Source of the DNA: Novosphingobium sp.
GTDB taxonomy: Bacteria > Pseudomonadota > Alphaproteobacteria > Sphingomonadales > Sphingomonadaceae
Reading direction: 5' to 3'
Assembly (NCBI RefSeq): GCF_019748365.1
Contig: NZ_JAIEPN010000040.1
Coordinates: forward strand, 1-64,000
Length of the DNA: 64,000 nucleotides
The translations under genes and the position numbers were made by a program. The notes beneath the pieces are model-generated. The model was not told where the DNA came from. It saw nothing but the letters and a program-made list of their open reading frames with translations, and searched no databases. Within the stretch, counting starts at the first letter, position 1, and each line of letters opens with the position of its first letter. Positions 55,826 through 64,000 of the stretch are shown here, in pieces.

Positions 55826-57727
55826 ATGAAATTTGCCCGCTCGGTCTGGAAGATCCTCGTCGCCATCAAGGACGGCCTCGTGCTGCTCCTCCTGCTCCTG
55901 TTCTTCGGCGGGCTCTACGCCTTGCTGGCGCTGCGGCCCGCGCCAGGGACGGTGCAGGCAGGCGCGCTCTATATCGCGCTGGAAGGACCGGTGGTGGAAG
56001 AGCGCGCGCGGGTGCGGCCCGCGCAGCTGCTTTCGGGCGGTGGGCCGTCCAAATCGGTGCAGGAGCGCGATCTGGTGCGCGCCATCGAAGCAGCCGCGAC
56101 GGACGAGCGCATGAAGGCGGTCGTGCTCGATCTCGAAGGCTTTGGCGGCGGCAGCCAGGTGGCGATGACGCGGATCGGCGCGGCGATGGACAAAGTGCGC
56201 GCGGTGAAGAAGCCGGTGCTGGTCCGCGCCAGGCTCTACACCGACGACAGCGTGCAGATCGCGGCCCACGCCAGCGAAGTCTGGGTCGATCCGCTGGGCG
56301 GCGCGGTGGTCGCGGGGCCGGGGGGCACGAACCTCTATTTCAAGGCGTTGCTCGATCGGCTGAAGGTCAAGGCGCACGTGTTCAAGGTGGGCACCTACAA
56401 GAGCGCGGTCGAGCCCTTCATCCGCGAGAACGCTTCGCCGGAATCGAAGGAAGCGCTGGGCGCGGTCTATGCGGCGCTGTGGGATGCCTGGCAGGCCGAT
56501 GTGAAGAAAGCGCGGCCCAAGGCCAATATCGCGCTGGTGACGGGCGATCCGGTGAAGTGGATCGCGGCTTCGGGCGGTGACGCGGCCGAGGCGGCGGTGG
56601 CGGCGGGGCTGGTCGACCGGATCGGCGACAAGGTGGCGTTCGGCAAGCGCGTTGGCGAGATCGTCGGCGCCGATCCGAAGGGCGGCGAGGGCGCGTTCAA
56701 GGGCACGGCGCTGGCCACGTATCTGGCCGACCGTGCGCCGTCGGCCGAGGGCAAGGCGATCGCGGTGGTGACGGTGGCGGGCGAGATCGTCGATGGCGAT
56801 GCCGGCCCCGGCAGCGCTGGAGGCGACCGGATCGCGGAGCTTGTCGACAAGGCAGCGGCGAGCGGGGACTACGCCGCGCTTGTCGTCCGGGTCGATTCGC
56901 CCGGCGGATCGGTGACCGGGGCCGAGCGCATCCGGGCGGCGATCGCGCGGATGAAGGCGAAGAAAATTCCGGTCGCGGTTTCGATGGCGGGGCTCGCGGC
57001 GAGCGGCGGCTACTGGGTTTCGACGCCGGCAGACCGCGTGTTTGCCGAACCGGCGACGATCACCGGCTCAATCGGCATCTTCGCGATCATCCCGAGCTTC
57101 GAGGAAGCGCTGGCGAAAGTCGGGGTCGGGACCGATGGCGTCCGGACCACGGCGCTTTCGGGCCAGCCCGATGTGTTCGGCGGGTTTTCGCCGACCGCAG
57201 AGGCGATGATCCAGCAGCAGATCGAATCGGGCTATGCGCGCTTCATCGGGCTGGTGGCTGAAGCGCGGCACAAGACTCCGGCGGAGATCGACAAGATTGC
57301 GCAAGGGCGCGTGTGGGATGGCGGCACCGCGCGGCAATTGGGGCTTGTCGACGAGTTTGGCGGGATCGATGCGGCGCTGGCCTGGGCGGCAAAGGCGGCG
57401 GGGGCCAAGACCTGGCATCCGGTCTACCTCGGCGCGGATGCGGATCCGTTTGGCGCGCTGCTGAGCCAGCTCGCGGATAGCGAGAGCAGCGCGGATGCCG
57501 CGCATGTGCTTGGCGCGCAAGGCGCGGCCAGCGATTTTGCGGCGCTTGCGGCGCAGCGGCAGGGAGCGCTGGCGCAGCAGCTCGTCGGCGATCTGTCGCG
57601 CCTGCTCGGCGGGTCAGGAGCGCAGGTCTACTGCCTCGAATGCGCGGGGCTGACACCGCCAGCGGAGCCCGCGAAGGCCGCCGAAGCGAGCACATGGCTG
57701 GCGCTGCTCGCACGGATCACCGGATAG
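55826..57727 (+). CDS. sppA: signal peptide peptidase SppA, 67K type
   Basis: [67 protein letters not shown]. Confidence 0.96.
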   Translation: MKFARSVWKILVAIKDGLVLLLLLLFFGGLYALLALRPAPGTVQAGALYIALEGPVVEERARVRPAQLLSGGGPSKSVQERDLVRAIEAAATDERMKAVVLDLEGFGGGSQVAMTRIGAAMDKVRAVKKPVLVRARLYTDDSVQIAAHASEVWVDPLGGAVVAGPGGTNLYFKALLDRLKVKAHVFKVGTYKSAVEPFIRENASPESKEALGAVYAALWDAWQADVKKARPKANIALVTGDPVKWIAASGGDAAEAAVAAGLVDRIGDKVAFGKRVGEIVGADPKGGEGAFKGTALATYLADRAPSAEGKAIAVVTVAGEIVDGDAGPGSAGGDRIAELVDKAAASGDYAALVVRVDSPGGSVTGAERIRAAIARMKAKKIPVAVSMAGLAASGGYWVSTPADRVFAEPATITGSIGIFAIIPSFEEALAKVGVGTDGVRTTALSGQPDVFGGFSPTAEAMIQQQIESGYARFIGLVAEARHKTPAEIDKIAQGRVWDGGTARQLGLVDEFGGIDAALAWAAKAAGAKTWHPVYLGADADPFGALLSQLADSESSADAAHVLGAQGAASDFAALAAQRQGALAQQLVGDLSRLLGGSGAQVYCLECAGLTPPAEPAKAAEASTWLALLARITG

Positions 57728-57802
57728 GGACGTCACCCCTTTTGGCAAGGCTTGCCCTTTGCCCGGCGCTGCGATAGGGGCGGCGCTCGCTTTTCGCCGG
57801 AC

Positions 57803-57887
57803 GCGGGCGTGGCGGAACTGGTAGACGCGCTGGATTTAGGTTCCAGTATCGCAAGATGTGGGGGTTCGAGTCCCTTCGCCCGCACCA
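57803..57887 (+). tRNA. tRNA-Leu (anticodon TAG), CCA encoded
   Basis: Acceptor gcgggcg/cgcccgc, anticodon arm ctgga-tttaggt-tccag, T-arm gggggttcgagtccc, long variable arm, ACCA end. Confidence 0.95.
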
Positions 57888-58000
57888 GACCCGCCCGGCC
57901 CGACCGGGAGCTTGGCCGTGCCATTTCCCATGGTGCGGCCAGAATTGTTGATGCCGCCCGCATGGGCACCACGACGTCGTACGAGAAAGTTGGATCACAG

Positions 58001-59584
58001 ATGCAGATCGTCGAAACCAGCAACGAGGGCCTGAAGCGCGCCTATGCCCTGACCATCGCCGCGAACGATATCGCCGCGCTTGTCGAGGGCGAGGTCAAGA
58101 AGATCACGCCGCAGGTCCGCATGCCCGGCTTCCGCCCCGGCAAGGTGCCCGCCAACCTTGTGCGCAAGATGCACGGCCCCGCGCTGCACCAGCAGGCGCT
58201 GGAAACTTCGATCCGCAACGCGATGGACAAGCTCGTCGCCGAAAAGGGCCTGCGCCCCGCGACGCAGCCCGATGTCTCGCTCGCCGATGGCTACGAGGAA
58301 GGCAAGGACGCCGAGCTGACCGTGGCGCTGGAAGTGCTGCCCGAGATCACCGCGCCCGCCATCGACGGGATCAAGCTGGAACGCCTGATCGTCGAAGTGA
58401 GCGATGCCGAAGTGGATGAGGCCGTCAGCCGCATCGCGCAGGGCCAGAAGCGCTACAACGATGCGCCCGAAGGCACCGTGGCCGCCGATGGCGACCAGCT
58501 GATCATCGATTTCGCCGGCTCGATCGACGGCGTTGCCTTCGATGGCGGCACGGCGGAAGACCAGCCGCTCGAACTGGGCTCGGGCCGCTTCATCCCCGGC
58601 TTCGAGGAACAGCTTGTCGGCGTGAAGGCGGGCGACGAGCGCACCATCACCGTGACCTTCCCGGCGGACTATCCGGCCGAGAACCTTGCCGGCAAGGACG
58701 CCCAGTTTGCGTGCAAGGTGAAGGCCGTGAAGCAGGCTGCCGATTTCGTCGCGGACGACGATTTCGCCAAGTCGCTCGGCCTTGAGAGCATCGAGCAGCT
58801 GCGCGGTCTGATCAAGGGCCAGATCGAGCAGGAAAACGGCGGCCTCACGCGCACGGCGATGAAGCGCTCGCTGCTTGATCAGCTGGCCGCCGGCCACGAT
58901 TTCGCGGTGCCGCCCTCGATGGTCGAGGCCGAGTTCGCGCAGATCTGGCAGCAGCTGACCAGCGAAGCCGCCAAGGAAGAAGATCCCGCAGCCGCGATGG
59001 CCGAGATCGAAGGCGAGAAGGACGACTACCGCAAGATCGCCGAGCGCCGCGTGCGTCTGGGCCTGCTGCTTTCGGAAATCGGCCAGGCCAACGGCGTGCA
59101 AGTCACTGCGAACGAAATGGAAATGCTGATGCGCCAGGCCGCGCAGCAGTACCGCGAGCAGGACCGCCAGCGCTTCATCGACTACATCCGTTCGGATGCA
59201 CTCGCCGCCGCCCAGCTGCGCGCGCCGCTCTATGAGGACAAGGTCGTCGATTTCCTGTTCGACAAGGCCGAAGTGACCGAGCGCAGCGTGACCCGCGAGG
59301 AACTGCAGGCGGTGATCGAAGCCGACGAGACCGGCAAGCCGGCTGAGGTCAAGCCCGCCAAGGCTGAAAAGGCCGCTGCGCCGAAGAAGGCTGCGAAGAA
59401 GGCGAAGGAAGAGGCTCCCGCCGAGGAAGCGGCGCCTGCCGAAGCCGAAGCGAAGCCTGCCAAGAAGGCTCCGGCGAAGAAGAAGGCGGCTGAGGAAGCC
59501 CCTGCTGCCGAAGCCGCTCCGGCCGAGGAAGCGCCTGCTCCGAAGAAGAAGGCCGCGCCCAAGAAGAAGGCCGCTGACGCCTGA
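58001..59584 (+). CDS. tig: trigger factor with extended Ala/Lys/Pro/Glu-rich C-terminal tail
   Basis: VRMPGFRPGKVPANLVRKMHG; PPIase region; tail APKKAAKKAKEEAPAEE...APKKKAAPKKKAADA. ATG 58001. Confidence 0.96.
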   Translation: MQIVETSNEGLKRAYALTIAANDIAALVEGEVKKITPQVRMPGFRPGKVPANLVRKMHGPALHQQALETSIRNAMDKLVAEKGLRPATQPDVSLADGYEEGKDAELTVALEVLPEITAPAIDGIKLERLIVEVSDAEVDEAVSRIAQGQKRYNDAPEGTVAADGDQLIIDFAGSIDGVAFDGGTAEDQPLELGSGRFIPGFEEQLVGVKAGDERTITVTFPADYPAENLAGKDAQFACKVKAVKQAADFVADDDFAKSLGLESIEQLRGLIKGQIEQENGGLTRTAMKRSLLDQLAAGHDFAVPPSMVEAEFAQIWQQLTSEAAKEEDPAAAMAEIEGEKDDYRKIAERRVRLGLLLSEIGQANGVQVTANEMEMLMRQAAQQYREQDRQRFIDYIRSDALAAAQLRAPLYEDKVVDFLFDKAEVTERSVTREELQAVIEADETGKPAEVKPAKAEKAAAPKKAAKKAKEEAPAEEAAPAEAEAKPAKKAPAKKKAAEEAPAAEAAPAEEAPAPKKKAAPKKKAADA

Positions 59585-59611
59585 TCTTCGCCGCAAGGCA
59601 TTGAAAACACG

Positions 59612-59645
59612 GAAGGGCGCTCCAGCAATGGGGCGCCCTTCTTGC
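59612..59645 (+). terminator. Rho-independent-like terminator after tig
   Basis: 9-bp perfect stem gaagggcgc (59612-59620)/gcgcccttc (59633-59641) then ttg. Confidence 0.7.
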
Positions 59646-59736
59646 ATCTGGGCGGCATCCGTATTCGCCCGCAATTGACCCCGCGAATCGGGGCATGAGA
59701 GATTCGGGCAGGCTCGGCTCCTGGGAGGGACACCCG

Positions 59737-60612
59737 ATGCATACCGTTCGCAATCGCCTCGCTTCGCGGCCTCCGGCTGCCATGCCCCACGCGGCTGGCA
59801 ACAGGGCGCCGAACCACGCCGCCATGCGGCACGAATTGGCTTACATCCAGCGCGGCTCGATGGCCGTGCCGCTGGTCATTCCGGATGAAAGTGGCCTGAT
59901 CGAAGAGCGTCCGCAGAAGCGGCGCAATGCCAAGGGCAAGAAGGCACGCAAGGCCGCTGCCCGGCTCGCCGCGGCCCGGGCAGCGCCGACACCCGGGGCA
60001 GCCGCTTGCGATGCCCGCGAGGCACCGCCGCGCGCCAAGCCGGTCGGGAAGAAGGGCAAAGTGAAGTCCAAGGCCCGCGCCAAAGTTGGTCGAAGCGCGG
60101 CCGCGAGACCCGAGCAGCTTCCCGCGATCCCGGCAGCGAGCCCGGTGATGGGGACCTATAGCCCCCCGGCCAAGCGGATCGCCGCACCGGCTGTGTCCGC
60201 ACTACCCCTTCCGGTCTGCCCAGAACCGCTGGTCGAGGAAGCGCCCGCACCGATCGCACCGATGGAGGCGGCAAAGCCGGTGCTGCTGCTCCCCGCGCCA
60301 GAGCCGCTGATCGAGGCACCAGTGCTTCCTGCCGAGCCCGAAGCTGCCCCGGCGCCCGATCCGGAACCCGCAACGGCGTCCGCCGATGCACCGCTGCCCC
60401 GCATGCGCGCGCTGGTTCCGGCGCGGCGGCAGGGGCTGATTGATGTGATCGCCTTCTTTCTGCGCGATTCCGGGCGGCGACTGGCGCGCTGGTCGGCGCG
60501 GCGGCACAAGACCCGCGAGGAGCAGGCCAAGCTGCGGCGGGCCGAAGCGCGGCAGATCAATCTGCAACGGGAGCTGGAAGCGCTCGACGCGCTGCGGCGC
60601 GCGAAGGGCTGA
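59737..60612 (+). CDS. hypothetical Lys/Ala/Pro-rich low-complexity protein
   Basis: gggaggga RBS before ATG 59737; basic N-half, Pro/Ala/Glu middle, basic coiled-coil C-terminus. Confidence 0.65.
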   Translation: MHTVRNRLASRPPAAMPHAAGNRAPNHAAMRHELAYIQRGSMAVPLVIPDESGLIEERPQKRRNAKGKKARKAAARLAAARAAPTPGAAACDAREAPPRAKPVGKKGKVKSKARAKVGRSAAARPEQLPAIPAASPVMGTYSPPAKRIAAPAVSALPLPVCPEPLVEEAPAPIAPMEAAKPVLLLPAPEPLIEAPVLPAEPEAAPAPDPEPATASADAPLPRMRALVPARRQGLIDVIAFFLRDSGRRLARWSARRHKTREEQAKLRRAEARQINLQRELEALDALRRAKG

Positions 60613-60613
60613 C

Positions 60614-62110
60614 TTACTCGCCCCAACGCTTCAGCGAGGGCTTGGGCACGAGCACAGTGCGCGCGCGTTCGTATGCGGCCCCGGCTTCGAGCACGCGCTT
60701 GTCATCCCACTTGGTGCCCATGAACGAGAGACCCATCGGCAGGCCTTCCACGGCGCCCATCGGCACGGTGAGGTGCGGATACCCGGCAATCGCGGCCATG
60801 CTGCCCATGCCGACGTCGATGGAGTGATCGCCCGTCACGAGGTCGATCGCCCAAGCTGGAGGCGCGGTGGGCGCGATCAGGAACGAGACCCGGCTCTCCG
60901 CCAGCAGCTTGTCGATCCCGTCCACACCCGCCAGCCGAAGCGAGTTTGCGCGCGCCTTCTGATAGACTGCGGTGTCGGTCATCGCTTCGGCTTCCTCGAA
61001 GCTGTCCTGCCCGAACCACTTGAGCTCCTCGGGGTGCGCCTTGTTGAAGGCAATGGCGTCCGCCAGCGTGCGGGCAGGCGGAATGCCCTTGAACGACGAT
61101 GCGGGAACCGACTGGAGATAGGCGGCGAGATCGGTGCGCAATTCGTAGAGCAGCACGGTATATTCATCGCGGCCCATCTCTTCGGGCGGGCTGTAGTCGA
61201 TATCGACCAGCACCGCGCCCGCGGCCTTCAAGTCAGCGAGCGCCCTGTCGAACAGCGCGATCACCTTGGGGTTGCTGCCCACAGCCTTGCGCAGCACGCC
61301 GAGGCGCACGCCCTTGAGGCTCGCTGCGGCAAGTCCGGCGGCAAAATCGGTCTTGTGCGCATCCGCCTCGGCGGTGGCGGCATCGGCAGGGTCGCTGCCG
61401 GCCATCGCGGTGAGCATCAGTGCGGCATCACGCACGCTCGTCGTCATCGGGCCGACAGTGTCCTGGCTGTGGCTGATCGGCACGACATGGGTGCGGCTGA
61501 TCATGCCGACAGTGGGCTTGAAGCCGACAATGCCGTTGAGAGAGGCGGGGCAGGTGATCGAGCCATCGGTCTCGCTGCCGATCGCGCCCCACGCCATGCC
61601 GGCGGCGATCGCCGCGCCGCTGCCCGAGGAGGAGCCGCAGGGCGAGCGATCGAGCGCATGGGGATTGCGGGTCTGCCCGCCCACCCCGCTCCAGCCGCTG
61701 GAGGACTGGCCGGAGCGCATGTTGGCCCATTCGGAGAGGTTCGTCTTGCCCAGCACGACGACGCCGGCCGCGCGCAGACCCAGCATGAAGGGCGCATCGC
61801 GGCCGGCAAAGTTGTCCTTGAGCAGCAGGCTGCCGGCCGTCGTCGGCATCCGGTCGGCAGTTTCGACGTTGTCCTTGACGAGGATGACCTTCCCCGCGAG
61901 CGGCCCGGTTACCGCCTTGGCGGCGGCTTCGGCCTTGGCGGCATCGGGATTGAGTGCGATCACCGCATTGATCTTCGGCCCCGCCTTGTCGAGTGCCTTG
62001 ATCCGCGAAAGGTAGGTGGCGACGCTTTCCTGCGCATGTGCGCCCGTGCCGGCGAGCGCGCTGGCGGCAAGCAGAATGGCGGAAATGGTCTTTGTGGCAC
62101 GGCTGGACAT
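60614..62110 (-). CDS. amidase signature family protein, exported
   Basis: LVKDNVETADRMPTTAGSLLL; GSSSGSGAAIAAGMAWGAIGSETDGSITCPASLNGIVGFKPT; signal peptide. Confidence 0.95.
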   Translation of the reverse strand: MSSRATKTISAILLAASALAGTGAHAQESVATYLSRIKALDKAGPKINAVIALNPDAAKAEAAAKAVTGPLAGKVILVKDNVETADRMPTTAGSLLLKDNFAGRDAPFMLGLRAAGVVVLGKTNLSEWANMRSGQSSSGWSGVGGQTRNPHALDRSPCGSSSGSGAAIAAGMAWGAIGSETDGSITCPASLNGIVGFKPTVGMISRTHVVPISHSQDTVGPMTTSVRDAALMLTAMAGSDPADAATAEADAHKTDFAAGLAAASLKGVRLGVLRKAVGSNPKVIALFDRALADLKAAGAVLVDIDYSPPEEMGRDEYTVLLYELRTDLAAYLQSVPASSFKGIPPARTLADAIAFNKAHPEELKWFGQDSFEEAEAMTDTAVYQKARANSLRLAGVDGIDKLLAESRVSFLIAPTAPPAWAIDLVTGDHSIDVGMGSMAAIAGYPHLTVPMGAVEGLPMGLSFMGTKWDDKRVLEAGAAYERARTVLVPKPSLKRWGE

Positions 62111-62302
62111 GGATCCCCCCTCAATGAATTGCGCGGAAGCTGCGGAAAACTGGGGCGCTGTGCAAGCGCGTCGAGGGGCAAAGCTGGCGGAATCAAGCGA
62201 TCCTGCCCGACTTTTGCCGGTGTTTGCACCGATTGGCGGTTAACGCCCTTGAACATCCCGCCGTGGCACGCGACATAGCGGAGGCACATTCAAGAGGACT
62301 CT

Positions 62303-63013
62303 ATGCTCGATCTATACGGCGGCCACGGCACATCGGTTTACGGCAATCAGGGCAGATTCACGCAGGACCCCGTCACCGGGGCACTTGTCCCGGTGGTGGT
62401 CGAGCAGACCAGCCGCGGCGAACGCAGCTTCGACATCTTCTCGCGCCTGCTGCGCGAACGCATCGTTTTTGTGACGGGCGAGATCGAGGACAACATGGCC
62501 TCGCTGATCGTGGCGCAGCTCCTGTTCCTCGAGAGCGAGAACCCCTCGAAGGACATCGCGATGTACATCAACTCGCCCGGCGGCGTGGTGACGGCGGGTC
62601 TCGCGATCTACGACACCATGCAGTACATCCGCCCGCGCGTTTTGACCGTGTGCATCGGCCAGGCTGCCTCGATGGGCAGCTTCCTGCTCGCCGCCGGTGA
62701 GCCGGGCATGCGCATCGCGCTCCCCAATGCGCGCATCATGGTGCACCAGCCCTCGGGCGGTGCGCGTGGCATGGCCTCCGATATCGAGATCCAAGCGCGC
62801 GAGATCCTGCGCATGCGCTCGCGGATGAACGACCTCTATGTCAAGTTCACCGGCCGCACGCTCGAGGAGATCGAGAAGGCGATGGACCGTGACACGTTCC
62901 TTGAAGCCGACGAAGCGCTGAAGTTCGGACTCGTCGACAAGGTGTACGAATCGCGACCGGCGGGTGACCAGATCGGTGGCGAAGAAGGTTCGGGCGGCGC
63001 CCCCTCGGCATGA
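62303..63013 (+). CDS. clpP: ATP-dependent Clp protease proteolytic subunit ClpP
   Basis: [57 protein letters not shown]. Confidence 0.97.
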   Translation: MLDLYGGHGTSVYGNQGRFTQDPVTGALVPVVVEQTSRGERSFDIFSRLLRERIVFVTGEIEDNMASLIVAQLLFLESENPSKDIAMYINSPGGVVTAGLAIYDTMQYIRPRVLTVCIGQAASMGSFLLAAGEPGMRIALPNARIMVHQPSGGARGMASDIEIQAREILRMRSRMNDLYVKFTGRTLEEIEKAMDRDTFLEADEALKFGLVDKVYESRPAGDQIGGEEGSGGAPSA

Positions 63014-63160
63014 TTTCGGCCTGATTCCGGTATTTTGCCTAAAAATGACAGGGTGCCGGATCAGGGTTTGTTCGCTATTTTTGTGTCCGGTTGATTAATG
63101 CCCTCCGGGTAGTAGGATAACCGGGTCCGCCTCTCGTGGAGGGGCGTCTGGGATGTAAGA

Positions 63161-64000
63161 ATGACCAAGCTTTCCGGATCGGATACCAAGAGCACGCTGT
63201 ACTGCAGTTTCTGCGGCAAATCGCAGCACGAGGTGCGCAAGCTCATCGCCGGCCCCACCGTGTTCATCTGCGATGAATGCGTCGAGCTGTGCAACGACAT
63301 CATCCGTGAGGAGACCAAGGCTGGTCTCGCCGGTAAGAAGGATGGCGGCGTTCCGACCCCGCGCGATATCTTCGTGACACTGAACGACTACGTGATCGGT
63401 CAGGACCGTGCGAAGCGCGTGCTCTCGGTGGCGGTGCACAACCACTACAAGCGCCTCAAACACAGCGGCAAGGGCGGCGACGTCGAGCTGTCGAAGTCGA
63501 ACATCCTGCTCGTCGGGCCGACCGGCTCGGGCAAGACGCTGCTCGCGCAGACCTTGGCCAAGACCTTCGACGTGCCCTTCACCATGGCCGACGCGACGAC
63601 GCTGACCGAAGCGGGCTATGTGGGCGAGGACGTCGAGAACATCATCCTCAAGCTGCTGCAGGCGAGCGACTACAACGTCGAGAAGGCGCAGCACGGCATC
63701 GTCTACATCGACGAGATCGACAAGATCAGCCGCAAGGCCGAGAACCCCTCGATCACGCGCGACGTTTCGGGCGAAGGCGTGCAGCAGGCGCTGCTGAAGC
63801 TGATGGAAGGCACGACCGCGAGCGTGCCGCCGCAGGGCGGGCGCAAGCATCCGCAGCAGGAATTCCTGCAGGTGGACACGACCAACATACTGTTCATCTG
63901 CGGCGGCGCCTTTGCCGGCCTTGAAAAGATCATCTCGGACCGCCTGCAGAAGCGCTCGATCGGCTTTGGCGCGCATGTCGCCGATCCGGACAAGCGCAAG
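63161..64000 (+). CDS. clpX: ATP-dependent Clp protease ATP-binding subunit ClpX (truncated by window end)
   Basis: [48 protein letters not shown] zinc-binding domain; [22 protein letters not shown]; read directly, not in ORF track because there is no in-window stop. Confidence 0.97.
   Translation, partial: MTKLSGSDTKSTLYCSFCGKSQHEVRKLIAGPTVFICDECVELCNDIIREETKAGLAGKKDGGVPTPRDIFVTLNDYVIGQDRAKRVLSVAVHNHYKRLKHSGKGGDVELSKSNILLVGPTGSGKTLLAQTLAKTFDVPFTMADATTLTEAGYVGEDVENIILKLLQASDYNVEKAQHGIVYIDEIDKISRKAENPSITRDVSGEGVQQALLKLMEGTTASVPPQGGRKHPQQEFLQVDTTNILFICGGAFAGLEKIISDRLQKRSIGFGAHVADPDKRK

Overview
High-GC alphaproteobacterial chromosome segment, most likely a sphingomonad such as Novosphingobium (inferred from gene content and GC only). 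About 60% of the window (roughly 4.9-42.6 kb) is a near-complete flagellar regulon in three blocks: (i) minus strand, a receiver-less sigma-54 activator followed by fliE-F-G-H-I-J-K-L-M-N-O-P-Q-R-flhB, then fliD-fliS; (ii) minus strand flgB-C-D-E-F-G-H-I-J-K-L-motA-motB; (iii) plus strand, a second MotA/ExbB-like gene plus a short ExbD/MotB-like gene, then flgA-flgM-flgN-transglycosylase-flhA-fliA. A plus-strand flagellin gene and an unrelated D-amino-acid/oxidoreductase insert lie between (i) and (ii). Three textbook -24/-12 promoters and several candidate sigma-28 promoters can be read directly. Upstream of the regulon are a PilZ-HTH fusion, a degenerate (GGERF) GGDEF protein with an intact RxxD I-site, and a B12-binding regulator. 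Downstream are a ParA/RHH/SPOR neighbourhood, pyrB with a metal-site-deficient pyrC', sppA, tRNA-Leu(TAG), tig, an amidase, clpP and the start of clpX. Best candidates for undescribed biology: the minimal MotA/ExbB + short ExbD-like pair inside the flagellar locus (36402-37498), the PilZ-XRE fusion next to the degenerate GGDEF, the orphan ParA-RHH pair flanked by SPOR proteins, and an inverted-repeat element whose end supplies the TAG stop codon of two different genes. All assignments come from reading the sequence and ORF track; no database search was run.
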